Shown here piece after piece: positions 8,625-17,827 of a DNA stretch of 64,000 bases. Source of the DNA: Gammaproteobacteria bacterium. Its GTDB lineage: Bacteria; Pseudomonadota; Gammaproteobacteria; Burkholderiales; Rhodocyclaceae. Within the stretch, counting starts at the first letter, position 1. Each line of letters starts with the position of its first letter. The DNA is taken from contig JAHJVE010000015.1 of assembly GCA_018828385.1 (NCBI GenBank), forward strand, positions 124,001 through 188,000, read 5' to 3'. The position numbers were made by a program, and so were the translations under genes. The notes below the pieces were generated by a model. The model saw only the letters and a list, made by a program, of their open reading frames with translations, searched no databases and was not told the DNA's origin.

Positions 8625-10009
8625 TTCAAGCTGGCCCATTTCATCGGGTCGATCGGTTGCCCTTTATGGCGGAGCTCGAAGTATAAACCGGATTCCGGGT
8701 TGCCTCCGCTGTTCCCCACGGTGGCTACCGTTTCTCCGCCCTGGACGGCCTGGCCGACCTGTTTGAGCAAGGCATCGTTGTTGCCGTAGATTGACAGGTA
8801 GGCGTCGCCGTGGTCGACGATGAGCAGGTTGCCGAAGCCGCGCATCCATTCCGAAAAAACGACGCGCCCGCCGGCAATGGCTTTGACCTCACTGCCCGTG
8901 CCGGCCCGGATGAACAGGCCGCGCCAGGTGCCGCCGCCGTCGCGTGGCGAGCCGAAACGGCCGGACACGGCGCCGCGTACCGGCAAACGCAGCTTGCCGC
9001 GCTGGCGGGCAAAGCTGCCGTTGCTGGGGGCGGGTTCGTAGTGATTTTCCGCTTCGACGGTGCGCGGACGGGATGGCTCGACGTTGGGCGCCGGGCGGCT
9101 GCTTTCGCGCTCCTTTTCCCGCTGTTGTGCCGCGGCCCTGCGGGCTTCGGCCTGACGGGCGGCTTCGGCTGCCTTGGCCGCCTGTGCTGCCTGGGCGGCG
9201 AGGATTCTGGAGAGCCGGTCGATAAGGCGGGTCATCCGTTTTTCGTTTTGCTGCAGGTTGCCGATTTCCTTGCGCTGGGCTTTTACCTTGCTGGAAATCT
9301 GGGCATAGAGCGCCTGACGCTCGTCGCGCTGCTTCTGCAGATCGGCGTGGCGTTTATTCTGCTCGGCCTCGACGTTGGCGAGTTCGGCGCTGCGTTCCTT
9401 CGTGTCGGCGGCCAACGATTTCTTTTTGTCGAGCGAGGCCTTGATCTCGCCCATCAGTTCGGCGCGGGTCACGGCGATGGCCGACAGGTAGTGCAGGTCG
9501 CGCGCCATCTGGTTGGGATCGTCGCCATTGAGCAGCAGTTGCAGTGAATCCGGGGTTCCGCGCTGGTATTGCTTGTAGAGCAGGGTTTCAAGCTGGGTTT
9601 GTTGCTGCGTTAGCGTGACACCAAGTTCCTGTGATTGCTGCTGCAGGTTTTTGAGCTTTTTTTCCAGTTGACCGCGGGAATCGTTGAGTTCGTGCAGTTC
9701 GCGCTGCAGGCGGGAAATCTGGCGATCGGATTCGCGCAGGCGGTCGCCGGCGTCGGCCTTGTTCTCCTCGTTGGCCGATAATTCCTTGCGCAGCCCTTCG
9801 ATCCGGCTGCGTAGTTCGCCCAGGTCGGCCTTTTTTTCGGCGATATCGGGCGAGGCGACGGGCTGGACGGATTTTTTTTCGGCGCCGGCCTGTCTGGCGC
9901 CGGCTGGCGCGGAACCGATGAAAATGGCGGCAATCAGCGCCACCGCCAGCCTTTTGCCGGTAGGCCGGGGTCGGCGCTGGGCGGACCCATGGTTTCCGAG
10001 GGGGATCAC
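8621..10009 (-). CDS. envC: EnvC-like murein hydrolase activator (degenerate LytM domain)
   Basis: Periplasmic coiled-coil protein expected to activate amidases at the division septum. A signal sequence (RLAVALIAAIFIGSAPAGA) is followed by a long coiled coil rich in Glu, Gln and Lys, then Ala/Arg and Pro-rich linkers, and a C-terminal M23/LytM domain. The zinc ligands are missing: the HxxxD position reads WRGLF and the HxH position reads YFELRHKG, as in non-enzymatic EnvC. I chose a GTG at 10009. An ATG at 10060 would add 17 residues that overlap the arsR promoter, and neither has a clear ribosome site. Confidence 0.85.
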   Translation of the reverse strand: MIPLGNHGSAQRRPRPTGKRLAVALIAAIFIGSAPAGARQAGAEKKSVQPVASPDIAEKKADLGELRSRIEGLRKELSANEENKADAGDRLRESDRQISRLQRELHELNDSRGQLEKKLKNLQQQSQELGVTLTQQQTQLETLLYKQYQRGTPDSLQLLLNGDDPNQMARDLHYLSAIAVTRAELMGEIKASLDKKKSLAADTKERSAELANVEAEQNKRHADLQKQRDERQALYAQISSKVKAQRKEIGNLQQNEKRMTRLIDRLSRILAAQAAQAAKAAEAARQAEARRAAAQQREKERESSRPAPNVEPSRPRTVEAENHYEPAPSNGSFARQRGKLRLPVRGAVSGRFGSPRDGGGTWRGLFIRAGTGSEVKAIAGGRVVFSEWMRGFGNLLIVDHGDAYLSIYGNNDALLKQVGQAVQGGETVATVGNSGGNPESGLYFELRHKGQPIDPMKWASLK

Positions 10010-10047
10010 TGAGTGATTTCGTTCAAGCGAAACGTAAAACGCTATTT

Positions 10048-10053
10048 TATAAT
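10048..10053 (+). promoter_or_regulatory. -10 element for the arsR-rhodanese operon
   Basis: A perfect TATAAT lies 29 bases before the TTG start of the arsR-like gene. No good -35 hexamer is seen at 17 bases; TTCAAG is 20 bases upstream. The region is divergent with envC, and an auto-repressor operator would be expected here. Confidence 0.5.
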
Positions 10054-10081
10054 GCGTCATTCATCGGAACGAGGTTTTATC

Positions 10082-10399
10082 TTGGAAACACCCACCTTCA
10101 GTTTGATCGACAAGCAGGAGCACATCGAGCTGGCTGCACGAGCTTTGAAATCCATCGCTCATCCGCTGCGTCTGAAAATTCTCTGTGTGCTTGGCGAGCA
10201 GGAGGCGTGCGTCCAGGAAATCGTTGAGGCGGTAGGGACGTCGCAAAGCAATATCTCGCAGCATTTGGCTATCCTGCGTGAAAAAGGCGTGCTGGTGACC
10301 CGCAAGGACGCCAACCGGGTCTTTTACCGGGTTGGTGACCAGCGGACCCTGCAATTGGTGAGCATGATGCGTGAAGTTTTTTGCGGTACGGGAGCTTAA
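10082..10399 (+). CDS. ArsR-family transcriptional regulator, probable thiol/sulfane-sulfur sensor
   Basis: Winged-helix repressor of about 105 residues; the helix-turn-helix reads TSQSNISQHLAILREKGVL. It carries Cys35 and Cys43 in and after helix 2 and Cys101 at the end of the last helix. One cysteine in each region recalls the SqrR/BigR/YgaV group, whose dithiol senses persulfides; this is inference. I start at TTG 10082, which follows GAGG at a good distance and lies downstream of the TATAAT. ATGs at 10052 or further upstream are possible but overlap the promoter. It is followed four bases later by a rhodanese, which fits the proposed role. Confidence 0.85.
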   Translation: METPTFSLIDKQEHIELAARALKSIAHPLRLKILCVLGEQEACVQEIVEAVGTSQSNISQHLAILREKGVLVTRKDANRVFYRVGDQRTLQLVSMMREVFCGTGA

Positions 10400-10403
10400 A
10401 GTA

Positions 10404-10829
10404 ATGCCGATGGAATTTATCAACCAGAATATCCTGCTTGTTTCGCTGGTCGTTGTCAGTGGCCTTTCACTGCTCTGGCCTGTATTTTCGCGGCAGGCGG
10501 GGAATAGTGTCAGTCCGGCCGAGGCAACGCTGCTGATCAACCGCGAGGATGCGCACATTATCGATGTGCGCGAGCCCGCCGAATTCGCCGCCGGGCACTT
10601 GCCGGAAGCGAGGAACGTTCCGGCTGGCAAGCTGGCCGAGTGTATTGGTGAGCTTGAGAAATTCAAGGGCAAGCCGATCATCGTTTGCTGTGCATCGGGC
10701 ATGCGTTCTGGCAAGGCCCTTGGCGAACTCAAGAAACAGGGGTTTGAAAAGCCGTATAACCTGGCCGGTGGTGTCGATGCTTGGGTTGGTGCCGGTTATC
10801 CGGTGAAAAAAGGCGCCAAGAGCAAATGA
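10404..10829 (+). CDS. Membrane-anchored rhodanese-like sulfurtransferase
   Basis: 141 residues: an N-terminal membrane helix (ILLVSLVVVSGLSLLWPVF) and one rhodanese domain with the active-site loop CCASGMRSGKA, whose Cys would carry the persulfide. The C-terminal region GGVDAWVGAGYPV is typical of YibN-like single-domain rhodaneses. The ATG at 10404 has GGGAG nine bases upstream. Its stop overlaps the start of grxC (ATGA). The order rhodanese-grxC-secB-gpsA is common in beta- and gammaproteobacteria; the added arsR gene suggests redox or sulfur control of the whole set. Confidence 0.92.
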   Translation: MPMEFINQNILLVSLVVVSGLSLLWPVFSRQAGNSVSPAEATLLINREDAHIIDVREPAEFAAGHLPEARNVPAGKLAECIGELEKFKGKPIIVCCASGMRSGKALGELKKQGFEKPYNLAGGVDAWVGAGYPVKKGAKSK

Positions 10830-11086
10830 GCGCCCATGTCCTGATGTATACAACGGCGGTCTGCCCTTACTGCGTGCGCGCCAAGCAATTGCTCAAGGCG
10901 CGTGGCGTCGAGCAGATCGAAGAAGTCCGGGTCGATATCGATCCGGAGCGACGCGATGAAATGATGCAGAAAACTCAGCGGCGTACAGTGCCGCAAATCT
11001 TCATCGGCGAAACCCATGTGGGTGGCTGTGACGATCTCTACGCCCTTGACGCATCCGGCCAGTTGAAGTCGCTGCTCGAAGGCTGA
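10826..11086 (+). CDS. grxC: Glutaredoxin 3
   Basis: Small thiol-disulfide oxidoreductase reduced by glutathione. It has the dithiol active site CPYC at residues 13-16, the RRTVPQIFIG cis-proline segment, and the GGCDDLYAL glutathione-binding motif. The 86-residue length is standard. It overlaps the rhodanese stop by four bases and precedes secB, as in E. coli. Confidence 0.97.
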   Translation: MSAHVLMYTTAVCPYCVRAKQLLKARGVEQIEEVRVDIDPERRDEMMQKTQRRTVPQIFIGETHVGGCDDLYALDASGQLKSLLEG

Positions 11087-11116
11087 TAACCCCAATTTAA
11101 CTTCTGAAAGAAAACC

Positions 11117-11581
11117 ATGGAACAAAACGAACAGCCCGTCTTCGGTATTGAAAAGCTTTACGTCAAGGATCTGTCGGTCGAAGTGCCGAATGCACCGGAA
11201 ATCTTCCTCGAGCGCGAACAGCCGCAGGTCGAGATCCAGCTCAACACCGGTGGTCGTGCCGTGGGCGAAAATGTCTACGAAGTCGTGTTGACCGTCACGG
11301 TGACTGCCAAGCTTGGGGAAAAGACGGTATTTCTGGTCGAAGTCGGCCAGGCCGGTATCTTCCGCATCCAGAACGTGCCGGAAGAGCAACTTGAGCCGCT
11401 GATCGCTGTTGCCTGCCCGAACATCCTGTTCCCGTATGCCCGCGAAGCCGTGTCCGACGCGGTCAGCCGCGCCGGCTTCCAGCCTATCGTCCTGCAGCCG
11501 GTCAACTTCGAAGGCATGTACATGCAGCGCCTGCAGCAGCAGGAGCAGTCTGGCGCGCCGACCGAAGTTTCGATCCAGTAA
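11117..11581 (+). CDS. secB: Protein-export chaperone SecB
   Basis: Tetrameric cytosolic chaperone that keeps preproteins unfolded and delivers them to SecA. The 154 residues match the family throughout, including the acidic start (FGIEKLYVKDLSVEVPN), the LEVGQAGIF-like segment (LVEVGQAGIFRI) and ACPNILFPYARE. It sits between grxC and gpsA, the classical order. Confidence 0.98.
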   Translation: MEQNEQPVFGIEKLYVKDLSVEVPNAPEIFLEREQPQVEIQLNTGGRAVGENVYEVVLTVTVTAKLGEKTVFLVEVGQAGIFRIQNVPEEQLEPLIAVACPNILFPYAREAVSDAVSRAGFQPIVLQPVNFEGMYMQRLQQQEQSGAPTEVSIQ

Positions 11582-11582
11582 G

Positions 11583-12032
11583 GTGATTGCCATCTGGCGT
11601 CGTGCCCTTGTCGCCCTGTCGCTGATCAGCGCTGCCGGAGCAGCGCTGGCCATCGACTATCGCTCGGTCGGTGCGCCGGCTGCCATCCTCTTCGATGCGC
11701 CGTCGCTGCAGGCCAAGAAGCTCTACCTGATCAAGGCGCAGACGCCGGTCGAGGTTGTCGTCAAGCTTGAGGGCTGGCTCAAGGTGCGTGATGCCGAAGG
11801 GACATTGGCCTGGATTGAATCCCGCCATGTTGCCGAGCAGCGAACACTCGTCGTGACGTCGCCGCAGGCGGAGATTCGTCAGTCGGACAATCCTGACTCG
11901 GCCATCCTCGCCGAACTCGACAAATGGGTTGCTGTTGAATACCTCGAGCCGGCCTCGCCCGGCTGGGTCAAGGTTCGCCATCGCGACGGGGTGACCGGCT
12001 ACATCCATTCCACGCAGGTCTGGGGCTTATGA
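11583..12032 (+). CDS. Secreted SH3-domain protein
   Basis: 149 residues starting at GTG 11583, one base after the secB stop. The signal peptide is RRALVALSLISAAGAALA. The mature part has two SH3-like repeats: residues ~25-80 (AILFDAPSLQAKKLYLIKAQ to WIESRHVA) and ~85-145 (AEIRQSDNPDSAI to [11 protein letters not shown]). Such bacterial SH3 proteins usually act in the periplasm near peptidoglycan; a precise role is unknown. It overlaps the gpsA start by ATGA, so it is part of the grxC-secB-gpsA operon. A gene of this type between secB and gpsA is seen in other betaproteobacteria. Confidence 0.85.
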   Translation: MIAIWRRALVALSLISAAGAALAIDYRSVGAPAAILFDAPSLQAKKLYLIKAQTPVEVVVKLEGWLKVRDAEGTLAWIESRHVAEQRTLVVTSPQAEIRQSDNPDSAILAELDKWVAVEYLEPASPGWVKVRHRDGVTGYIHSTQVWGL

Positions 12033-13018
12033 GAATCACTTTGCTGGGGGCCGGTGCCTGGGGCACGGCGCTGTCGATTGCCTTTGCCGGCAAGCATGAA
12101 TTGACGCTGTGGTCGCGCGAAGAAGATGTCGCTGCCGACCTCAAGGCAAGCCGCGAAAATCATCGCTTTTTCCCGGGCTACAAGCTGCCCGAGTCGGTTG
12201 CCGTGACGACCGATTTCGAAGCCGCTGTGGCCCGTGCTGAACTGCTCATCGTGGCCACGCCGATTGCCGGCCTGCGGCCTACCGTCGAACGCCTCAAGGC
12301 CATCGGTTGCGCCTTGCCCGTGCTCTGGGTGTGCAAGGGTTTTGAGGCGGGAAGGGGCAAGCTGGCGCATCAGGTGGTGGGCGAAGTGCTTGGCCCGCAG
12401 GCCTTGTGTGGTGCGCTGTCCGGCCCCAGTTTTGCCGAGGAAGTGGCGGCCGGTCAGCCGACTGCCGTGGCGCTGGCGGCGAACGATCCGGTTTTTGTCC
12501 GTGAGGTGGCGCGACAATTGCACTCGGCCCAACTGCGCATCTACGCCAACGACGATCTGGTTGGCGTCGAGGTCGGTGGCGCGGTGAAGAACGTACTGGC
12601 CATCGCGACGGGGGTTTGCGACGGCCTCGGCCTTGGCCTCAATTCCCGGGCGGCGCTCATGACCCGCGGCCTGGCGGAAATCGCCCGGCTCGGTCTGGCG
12701 CTCGGGGCCGACCGGCAGACTTTCATGGGCCTGGCCGGTATGGGCGACCTGATCCTGACCTGTACCGGCGACCTGTCGCGCAATCGCCGGGTTGGTCTGG
12801 CCCTGGCCCAGAATAAATCGCTGCCGCAGATTCTTGAAGAACTAGGCCATGTTGCCGAAGGCGTATATACCGCCCGCGAGGTTGATCGCCTGGCGACCGA
12901 ACTCGGTGTCGACATGCCGATCAGCGCTGCGGTGGCTGCGGTGCTGGACGGTCGGCTGAGCGCAGCGCAGGCTGTCGAGCAGCTGATGGCCCGCGATCCC
13001 AAGGAAGAGCAGGCTTAA
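12029..13018 (+). CDS. gpsA: Glycerol-3-phosphate dehydrogenase [NAD(P)+]
   Basis: Makes sn-glycerol-3-phosphate from dihydroxyacetone phosphate for phospholipid synthesis. The 329-residue protein opens with the Rossmann motif [15 protein letters not shown]. It carries the catalytic [14 protein letters not shown] segment with its Lys and the [14 protein letters not shown] signature. It is the last gene of the arsR-to-gpsA operon and its 3' end overlaps convergent trmL by four bases. Confidence 0.97.
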   Translation: MRITLLGAGAWGTALSIAFAGKHELTLWSREEDVAADLKASRENHRFFPGYKLPESVAVTTDFEAAVARAELLIVATPIAGLRPTVERLKAIGCALPVLWVCKGFEAGRGKLAHQVVGEVLGPQALCGALSGPSFAEEVAAGQPTAVALAANDPVFVREVARQLHSAQLRIYANDDLVGVEVGGAVKNVLAIATGVCDGLGLGLNSRAALMTRGLAEIARLGLALGADRQTFMGLAGMGDLILTCTGDLSRNRRVGLALAQNKSLPQILEELGHVAEGVYTAREVDRLATELGVDMPISAAVAAVLDGRLSAAQAVEQLMARDPKEEQA

Positions 13019-13479
13019 TTCGAGCCTTTGAAGCCGGCCTGGCGCCAGGCTTCAAAAACCGTCACGGCCGCCGCATTGGAGAGGTTGAGGCTGCGCTGTC
13101 CGGCCTGCATGGGCAAGCGCAGCCGCTGCGCCGGCAGGAACTCGTCGAGTACCTCCGGCGGCAGCCCGCTGGTTTCCCGGCCGAAAACGAAGACGTCGTT
13201 TTCCCGTAATTCTGTACTGAAAGGACTTCCCGTGCCTTTGGTCGTCATCGCAAACAGGCGCCGGCCAGCCAGTGCCGCCTTGCAGGCCGACCAGTCGGCA
13301 TGGCGGATGACGCGGGCATATTCGTGATAGTCCAGCCCGGCCCGGCGCAAACCCTTGTCGGTGATGTCGAAACCGAGCGGCTCGACCAGATGCAGTTCGG
13401 CCCCGGTATTGGCGCACAGGCGAATGATGTTGCCCGTATTGGGCGGTATTTCGGGCTGGTAGAGAACGACGGCAAACAC
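13015..13479 (-). CDS. trmL: tRNA (cytidine/uridine-2'-O-)-methyltransferase TrmL
   Basis: SPOUT methyltransferase that modifies the wobble base of tRNA-Leu isoacceptors. The 154 residues match TrmL (about 157 in E. coli): [19 protein letters not shown] at the start, [18 protein letters not shown], and the knot segment [12 protein letters not shown] start at GTG 13479; the frame stays open 65 codons further upstream, but that part is arginine-rich out-of-frame coding. Confidence 0.95.
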   Translation of the reverse strand: MFAVVLYQPEIPPNTGNIIRLCANTGAELHLVEPLGFDITDKGLRRAGLDYHEYARVIRHADWSACKAALAGRRLFAMTTKGTGSPFSTELRENDVFVFGRETSGLPPEVLDEFLPAQRLRLPMQAGQRSLNLSNAAAVTVFEAWRQAGFKGSN

Positions 13480-13523
13480 GCGACAGCTTTCAAACGGAGA
13501 AGGGGGCGAATTAGAGCACGGAT

Positions 13524-14240
13524 TCAGTGCTTTAGCGCGCGGGCGATGACGCCGACGGTGACCTCGGTGGCGCCATGCAGTTTGAGGACGCGGGCGCATT
13601 CGTTGACGGTGGCGCCGGTGGTCATCACGTCGTCGATGAGGAGCAGGCGCTGGCCCGTGAAGTCGGCACGGCACTCAAAAGCGCCGCGCACGTTCTTGTG
13701 TCGCGCCTTGTGCGGTAAATCGGCCTGCGGGGGCGTGGCGCGCGTGCGAACGACATTCCTACGGTCAACCGGAAATTTGAGCCGATTTTGAAGTGCCCTG
13801 GCGATTTCGGCCGATTGGTTGAAGCCGCGTTCGCGCAGTCGTTCGGGGTGGAGGGGCAAGGGAACGATCAGGTCGAACTGCTCTGTGCCAATCCGTTCGG
13901 CCAGATGCTCGGCGCTCCAGGCGGCAACCGCCAGTTGATGGCCGTACTTGAGGGCGTGAATGAGGCGGTCGGCCGGGAAGTCGTAGCGCAAGAGGGCGAT
14001 CGTCCGCGCGAAATGCGGCGTCTCGCGCAGGCAGGCGCCGCAACGTTCGCCGTGCGTCGTCTGGTCGGCGCAGATGGGGCAGCGGGCACCGGATAGTTGG
14101 GGCAAATCTTTGGCGCACGGCGGGCAAAGCAGGCTCCCCTGGCTATCGGCGCCACAAAGCAGGCAGCTGCCCGGCAGGGCGGCGTTGAGGATTTTCCGGC
14201 CAAGCCGTTTGAGTCCATCGGCCTGGGGTAAAATTGACAT
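13524..14240 (-). CDS. comF: ComF family protein
   Basis: Competence-associated phosphoribosyltransferase-like protein, 238 residues. Four N-terminal cysteine pairs (CLLCG, CPPC, CPIC, CGAC) form the expected zinc-binding region. The PRPP loop is [16 protein letters not shown] near the C terminus. In naturally competent bacteria ComF is needed for DNA import; in others its role is unclear. Residues ~150-163 ([11 protein letters not shown]) are encoded by a copy of the dispersed 40-bp motif. The start at 14240 puts the first zinc Cys about 25 residues in; 14267 is an alternative. It is divergent from bioB. Confidence 0.9.
   Translation of the reverse strand: MSILPQADGLKRLGRKILNAALPGSCLLCGADSQGSLLCPPCAKDLPQLSGARCPICADQTTHGERCGACLRETPHFARTIALLRYDFPADRLIHALKYGHQLAVAAWSAEHLAERIGTEQFDLIVPLPLHPERLRERGFNQSAEIARALQNRLKFPVDRRNVVRTRATPPQADLPHKARHKNVRGAFECRADFTGQRLLLIDDVMTTGATVNECARVLKLHGATEVTVGVIARALKH
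13754..13793 (-). repeat. Dispersed 40-bp motif (family A), copy 2, inside comF
   Basis: Has CCTACGGTCAACCGG, then AAATTT, then GATTTTGAAG. The core differs from the consensus only by CCTACGG for GCTACGG. The gene reads the opposite strand as FPVDRR. Confidence 0.88.
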
Positions 14241-14323
14241 CCAGCCTGAGCGTCCGCGATAATCCATAATTACCGATACGTTTCGTGTCTGATTTTTATA
14301 GCATTTTTCACGCAAGGCCTTCC

Positions 14324-15307
14324 ATGCAAGCTAGCTCCGTCGTCGCCGTTTCGTCCGTTTCCCAGTCCGCTGCCGCCCATCTCTGGACGGTTCCTGAAGT
14401 GCTCGCCCTCTACGAATTGCCGTTGATGGATCTGATCTGGCGGGCGCAAGGTGTGCACCGTGAAAATTTCGATGCGAACGCCATTCAACGCTCGACACTG
14501 CTTTCGGTCAAGACCGGCGGCTGTTCGGAAGATTGTAGCTATTGCTCGCAATCCGCCCGCTACGACACCGACACCGAGCGCGAACGCCTGATGCCGCTCA
14601 ACGAGGTGGTAGCCGCCGCCCAGGCCGCCAAGGCCAAGGGCGCTTCGCGCTTCTGCATGGGCGCCGCCTGGAAGGGGCCGAAGGACAACGATCTCGACCG
14701 CGTCCTCGACATGGTCCGCGAAGTGAAGGCGCTGGGCATGCAGACCTGCGTGACGCTCGGCATGCTCAAGGAAGGCCAAGCCGAAAAGCTCAAGGACGCC
14801 GGCCTCGATTACTACAACCACAATCTTGATACCGACAAGGAGTTCTACGGTCAGGTCATCAAGACGCACACTCAGGACGACCGCCTCGATACGCTCGAGC
14901 AGGTCCGCGATGCCGGCATCAATGTCTGTTCGGGCGGCATCATCGGCATGGGCGAGTCGCGCAAGAACCGCGCTGGTTTGCTAGTCCAGTTGGCCAATCT
15001 GCCCAAGGCCCCGGAGTCCGTGCCGATCAACAATCTCGTGCCGATTCCCGGTACGCCGCTGGCCGACAAGGACCGTCTCGATCCGTTCGAGTTCGTGCGC
15101 ACCATCGCCGCCGCCCGCATCATGATGCCGACCTCGTGGGTTCGCCTGTCGGCCGGTCGTCAGGAAATGAACGACGAACTGCAGGCCCTGTGCTTCCTGG
15201 CCGGTGCCAATTCGATGTTCTATGGCGATTTCCTGCTGACCACCGGCAATCCCGATATTGAACGCGACGACGCCCTGTTTGCGCGTCTGGGCGTCAAGGC
15301 AATTTGA
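14324..15307 (+). CDS. bioB: Biotin synthase
   Basis: Radical SAM enzyme that inserts sulfur into dethiobiotin. The 4Fe-4S motif reads [16 protein letters not shown] (CxxxCxxC), with the second-cluster residues further along ([21 protein letters not shown]). I start at ATG 14324, which has AAGG six bases upstream, giving 327 residues. A GTG at 14285 would add 13 residues. It is coupled to the following methyltransferase gene (TTGA overlap), so the two form a biotin operon separate from bioA/F/D, which are not in the window. Confidence 0.97.
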   Translation: MQASSVVAVSSVSQSAAAHLWTVPEVLALYELPLMDLIWRAQGVHRENFDANAIQRSTLLSVKTGGCSEDCSYCSQSARYDTDTERERLMPLNEVVAAAQAAKAKGASRFCMGAAWKGPKDNDLDRVLDMVREVKALGMQTCVTLGMLKEGQAEKLKDAGLDYYNHNLDTDKEFYGQVIKTHTQDDRLDTLEQVRDAGINVCSGGIIGMGESRKNRAGLLVQLANLPKAPESVPINNLVPIPGTPLADKDRLDPFEFVRTIAAARIMMPTSWVRLSAGRQEMNDELQALCFLAGANSMFYGDFLLTTGNPDIERDDALFARLGVKAI

Positions 15308-16197
15308 GCCAAGGCAGTCCTCACTCGGGATTCGTCGACCGGCTACAGGTCGGTCGAGGCTTTTCCCGAGTCGCCGCGACGTATGGCGAAGGCGATTTCT
15401 TCGCCCGCGAAGTCGACCGCCGGATGCAGGAGCGACTCGATTTCGTCAAGGTCGAACCGAAGCGGATTCTCGACCTCGGTTGCAGTCGTGGCGGGAGCTT
15501 TCCCGGTCTGTCCGCGCGTTATCCCGAGGCTGAACTGATCGGTCTCGATGTCGCGCCGGCCATGCTTTCCACCGGCCGTGCCTCGCGCCCGGTCTGGCAA
15601 CGCTGGCTGGGCATCGGCAGGAACGCCGAGCCGCTTCGTCTGGCGGCCGATGCAGCCAATTTGCCCCTGAAATCGCGGTCGACCGCAATCGTCTGGTCCA
15701 ACCTGCTGTTGCACTGGCTGGACGATCCGATTCCGGCGCTGGCCGAAGCGCATCGCGTGCTCGAAGTTGGTGGCCTGCTGATGTTCTCGACGCTCGGCCC
15801 GGATACGCTCAAGGAGCTGCGCGCCGCCTTCGCCGATGGCTACGCCCACACCCAGCGCTTCGCTGACATGCACGATCTTGGCGACATGCTGGTCGGCTGC
15901 GGTTTTGCCGATCCGGTCATGGACATGGAAGTCATCACGCTGACCTACGACGATGTGGACGCCATGTTCGCCGAATTGCGCGCCGCCGGCTCGTCGTGCG
16001 CCATGAAGGCCCGGCGCCACGGGATGACCGGTCGGCAGTCGTGGGCGCGTGGCAAGGCGGCCTACGAAGCGATGCGCAAGGATGGTCGGCTACCGGCAAC
16101 CTTCGAGGTCATTTACGGCCACGCCTGGAAGGCCGAGCCGAAAAAAACGCCCGATGGTCGCGCCATCGTCCGCTTCGATCTGCCGCGCAAAGGCTGA
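15304..16197 (+). CDS. bioC: Probable malonyl-ACP O-methyltransferase BioC
   Basis: SAM-dependent methyltransferase of 297 residues starting with TTG 15304, which overlaps the bioB stop. Motif I is [15 protein letters not shown]. The middle has the BioC-like [22 protein letters not shown] and [21 protein letters not shown]. BioC methylates malonyl-ACP so that the fatty-acid machinery can build pimeloyl-ACP. Position directly behind bioB supports the name. The family contains other quinone methyltransferases, but the STLGPDTL segment favours BioC. Confidence 0.88.
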   Translation: MSQGSPHSGFVDRLQVGRGFSRVAATYGEGDFFAREVDRRMQERLDFVKVEPKRILDLGCSRGGSFPGLSARYPEAELIGLDVAPAMLSTGRASRPVWQRWLGIGRNAEPLRLAADAANLPLKSRSTAIVWSNLLLHWLDDPIPALAEAHRVLEVGGLLMFSTLGPDTLKELRAAFADGYAHTQRFADMHDLGDMLVGCGFADPVMDMEVITLTYDDVDAMFAELRAAGSSCAMKARRHGMTGRQSWARGKAAYEAMRKDGRLPATFEVIYGHAWKAEPKKTPDGRAIVRFDLPRKG

Positions 16198-16202
16198 GCA
16201 GC

Positions 16203-16243
16203 ATTTCATTTTTGGCCGTTTTTTCCAGTTGACCGTAGCAATC
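16203..16243 (+). repeat. Dispersed 40-bp motif (family A), copy 3, after bioC
   Basis: Reads ATTTCATTTTTGGCC, then GTTTTTTCC, then AGTTGACCGTAGCAAT on the plus strand. It fills most of the gap between the convergent genes bioC and msrQ and is close to consensus. Confidence 0.92.
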
Positions 16244-16254
16244 CGTCGGATCGA

Positions 16255-16920
16255 TCAATCCGGCTTCTGTTTGAAGAATTTCAGCGGTTTGACCCCCTGA
16301 ATTTGCGGCACCGGGATCGCCTTGCGTTTGCGTTCACGAATCCGCCAGCCGAGCAGAGCGGCAACTGCCATCGAATACGCCAGCGGCCAGAGTAGTTCAC
16401 TGGTCTTGACCAGCCAGAAATAATGCACCGTGGCGAGAATGCTGACGAGGTAGATGTTGCGCTGCAGTTCCTGCCACTTTCGCCCACCCAGCCAGCGAAT
16501 GGCCCAATTGTTCGAGGTTGCGGCGAGTGGGATGAGCAGCAGGAAGGCGGCAAAGCCAACCGTCACATAAGGGCGCTTGAAAATGTCCTTGGCGATGTCG
16601 TCAATCACAAAGTCGTGGTCGAAGCCGATGAAACTCAGGAAGTGCAGCGTCGCGTAGAAAAAACAGAACAGCCCGAGCATGCGCCGCAGTCGGGTCAGCC
16701 AGTGCATTCGCGTCATCGCCCGCAAGGGCGTCACGCACAGCGCGACGAGCAGCAGGTTGAAGGTCCAGGTGCCCGTCCAGCGTTGGACGAACGCCGCGGG
16801 ATCGGTGCCAAAGTCGCCGGTATAGGCTGCCCACAGCAGGCGCATTGCCGGTATCAGGCAAAGGACAAAGAGGGCAGCCTTGATCAGGCCAAGCTGGCGG
16901 TTGTCGGGGGTGAAACTCAT
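16255..16920 (-). CDS. msrQ: Heme-binding membrane subunit MsrQ of methionine-sulfoxide reductase
   Basis: Inner-membrane b-type cytochrome of the YedZ/MsrQ ferric-reductase-like family, about six helices in 221 residues. Histidines that could hold heme lie in FFYATLHFLSFIGFD and ILATVHYFWLVK. The family passes quinol electrons to the periplasmic molybdoenzyme MsrP, which repairs oxidised methionine. MsrP is normally the upstream gene but is not here; the upstream neighbour is an HDOD protein on the same strand. Partner and promoter are therefore unknown. Confidence 0.92.
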   Translation of the reverse strand: MSFTPDNRQLGLIKAALFVLCLIPAMRLLWAAYTGDFGTDPAAFVQRWTGTWTFNLLLVALCVTPLRAMTRMHWLTRLRRMLGLFCFFYATLHFLSFIGFDHDFVIDDIAKDIFKRPYVTVGFAAFLLLIPLAATSNNWAIRWLGGRKWQELQRNIYLVSILATVHYFWLVKTSELLWPLAYSMAVAALLGWRIRERKRKAIPVPQIQGVKPLKFFKQKPD

Positions 16921-16983
16921 CGTGGATTCTCGCTGCGGATGAAGGCTCGCTCGGGTTCTGAGGCCGCCAGGACGTCGGCAGAT

Positions 16984-17826
16984 TCAGGCGGCAAGAGCTG
17001 AGCGCAACTCGTTGATGTCTTCCTCGGCCGTCTTGAGCAGGTCGGCGTAGTGCGCGCGGTCTGCTTCGCGCCGGGCTTCTTCCTGTGCGTCGACGGCGCC
17101 GTTTTGCCAGGGCAGAGGTGCGCCGGAGAGGACGATGGCGAAATAGAGAATGTCGCTGATGGTGCAGGGCGATTCAACCCGGCTCAAATGGCTCTGGTCG
17201 CGCACGGCATCGGTAATCGAAGCCGGCAGGCCGAGAATATGCAAGAGGCTTTCTCCGACACCTTCGTGCCAGCCGGCCAGGAGTTCGAGCATGGCTGGCT
17301 CGTTGTTGCGGTATTCCGGATATTCGGCCGCCCGAAACAACAGGTAGAAAATGCCGATGTTGTGTACCAGGCCGGTCAGCATCGCCTTTTCCGGATGGAC
17401 CCGGCCCAGGTGACGGGCCAGCACGCGTGCGATGGCCGCAACCTGCAGTGAATGCTCCCAGGTTTGTCGCGCGATGTGATCGTAGGCCGCCAGATTTTTC
17501 GATTTCAGCATCTGATCCATTGCCACCGCAAGCGAGGTGGTGCGGACGATATCGAAGCCCAATCGCTTGATGGCCGAGTTCAGATTCGAAACCGGGGCGC
17601 CGGATGGGTTGTAGGCGACCGAGTTGGCCAGGCGCAAGAGCTTGCTGGCGATCAGCGGTTCGGTACCGATCGCCTGAACGACCTGCTCTGTGCTGGCGAA
17701 GGGATCCTTGAGCGCGTTGCGGACGAGCATGGCGGCATCGAGACAGGTCGGGAAATTGATGTCGCCCGACAGGTCGCGGGCGATATCTTCAAGGATGCGA
17801 AAGTGGATGCTGCTAGCGGCAGCCAT
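16984..17826 (-). CDS. HDOD domain-containing signalling protein
   Basis: A 280-residue HDOD protein. Recognisable pieces are LIASKLLRLANSVAYN, NSAIKRLGFDIVRTTSLAVAM and GLVHNIGIFYLLF, where the HD pair is degenerate (HN), as is normal for HDOD. Such proteins regulate chemotaxis, motility or c-di-GMP networks without known catalysis. The ATG at 17826 is one base past the stop of the CBS gene, so the two are coupled; an upstream start at 17859 would overlap that gene. The C-terminal ~45 residues are helical and charged. Confidence 0.9.
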   Translation of the reverse strand: MAAASSIHFRILEDIARDLSGDINFPTCLDAAMLVRNALKDPFASTEQVVQAIGTEPLIASKLLRLANSVAYNPSGAPVSNLNSAIKRLGFDIVRTTSLAVAMDQMLKSKNLAAYDHIARQTWEHSLQVAAIARVLARHLGRVHPEKAMLTGLVHNIGIFYLLFRAAEYPEYRNNEPAMLELLAGWHEGVGESLLHILGLPASITDAVRDQSHLSRVESPCTISDILYFAIVLSGAPLPWQNGAVDAQEEARREADRAHYADLLKTAEEDINELRSALAA

Positions 17827-17827
17827 A

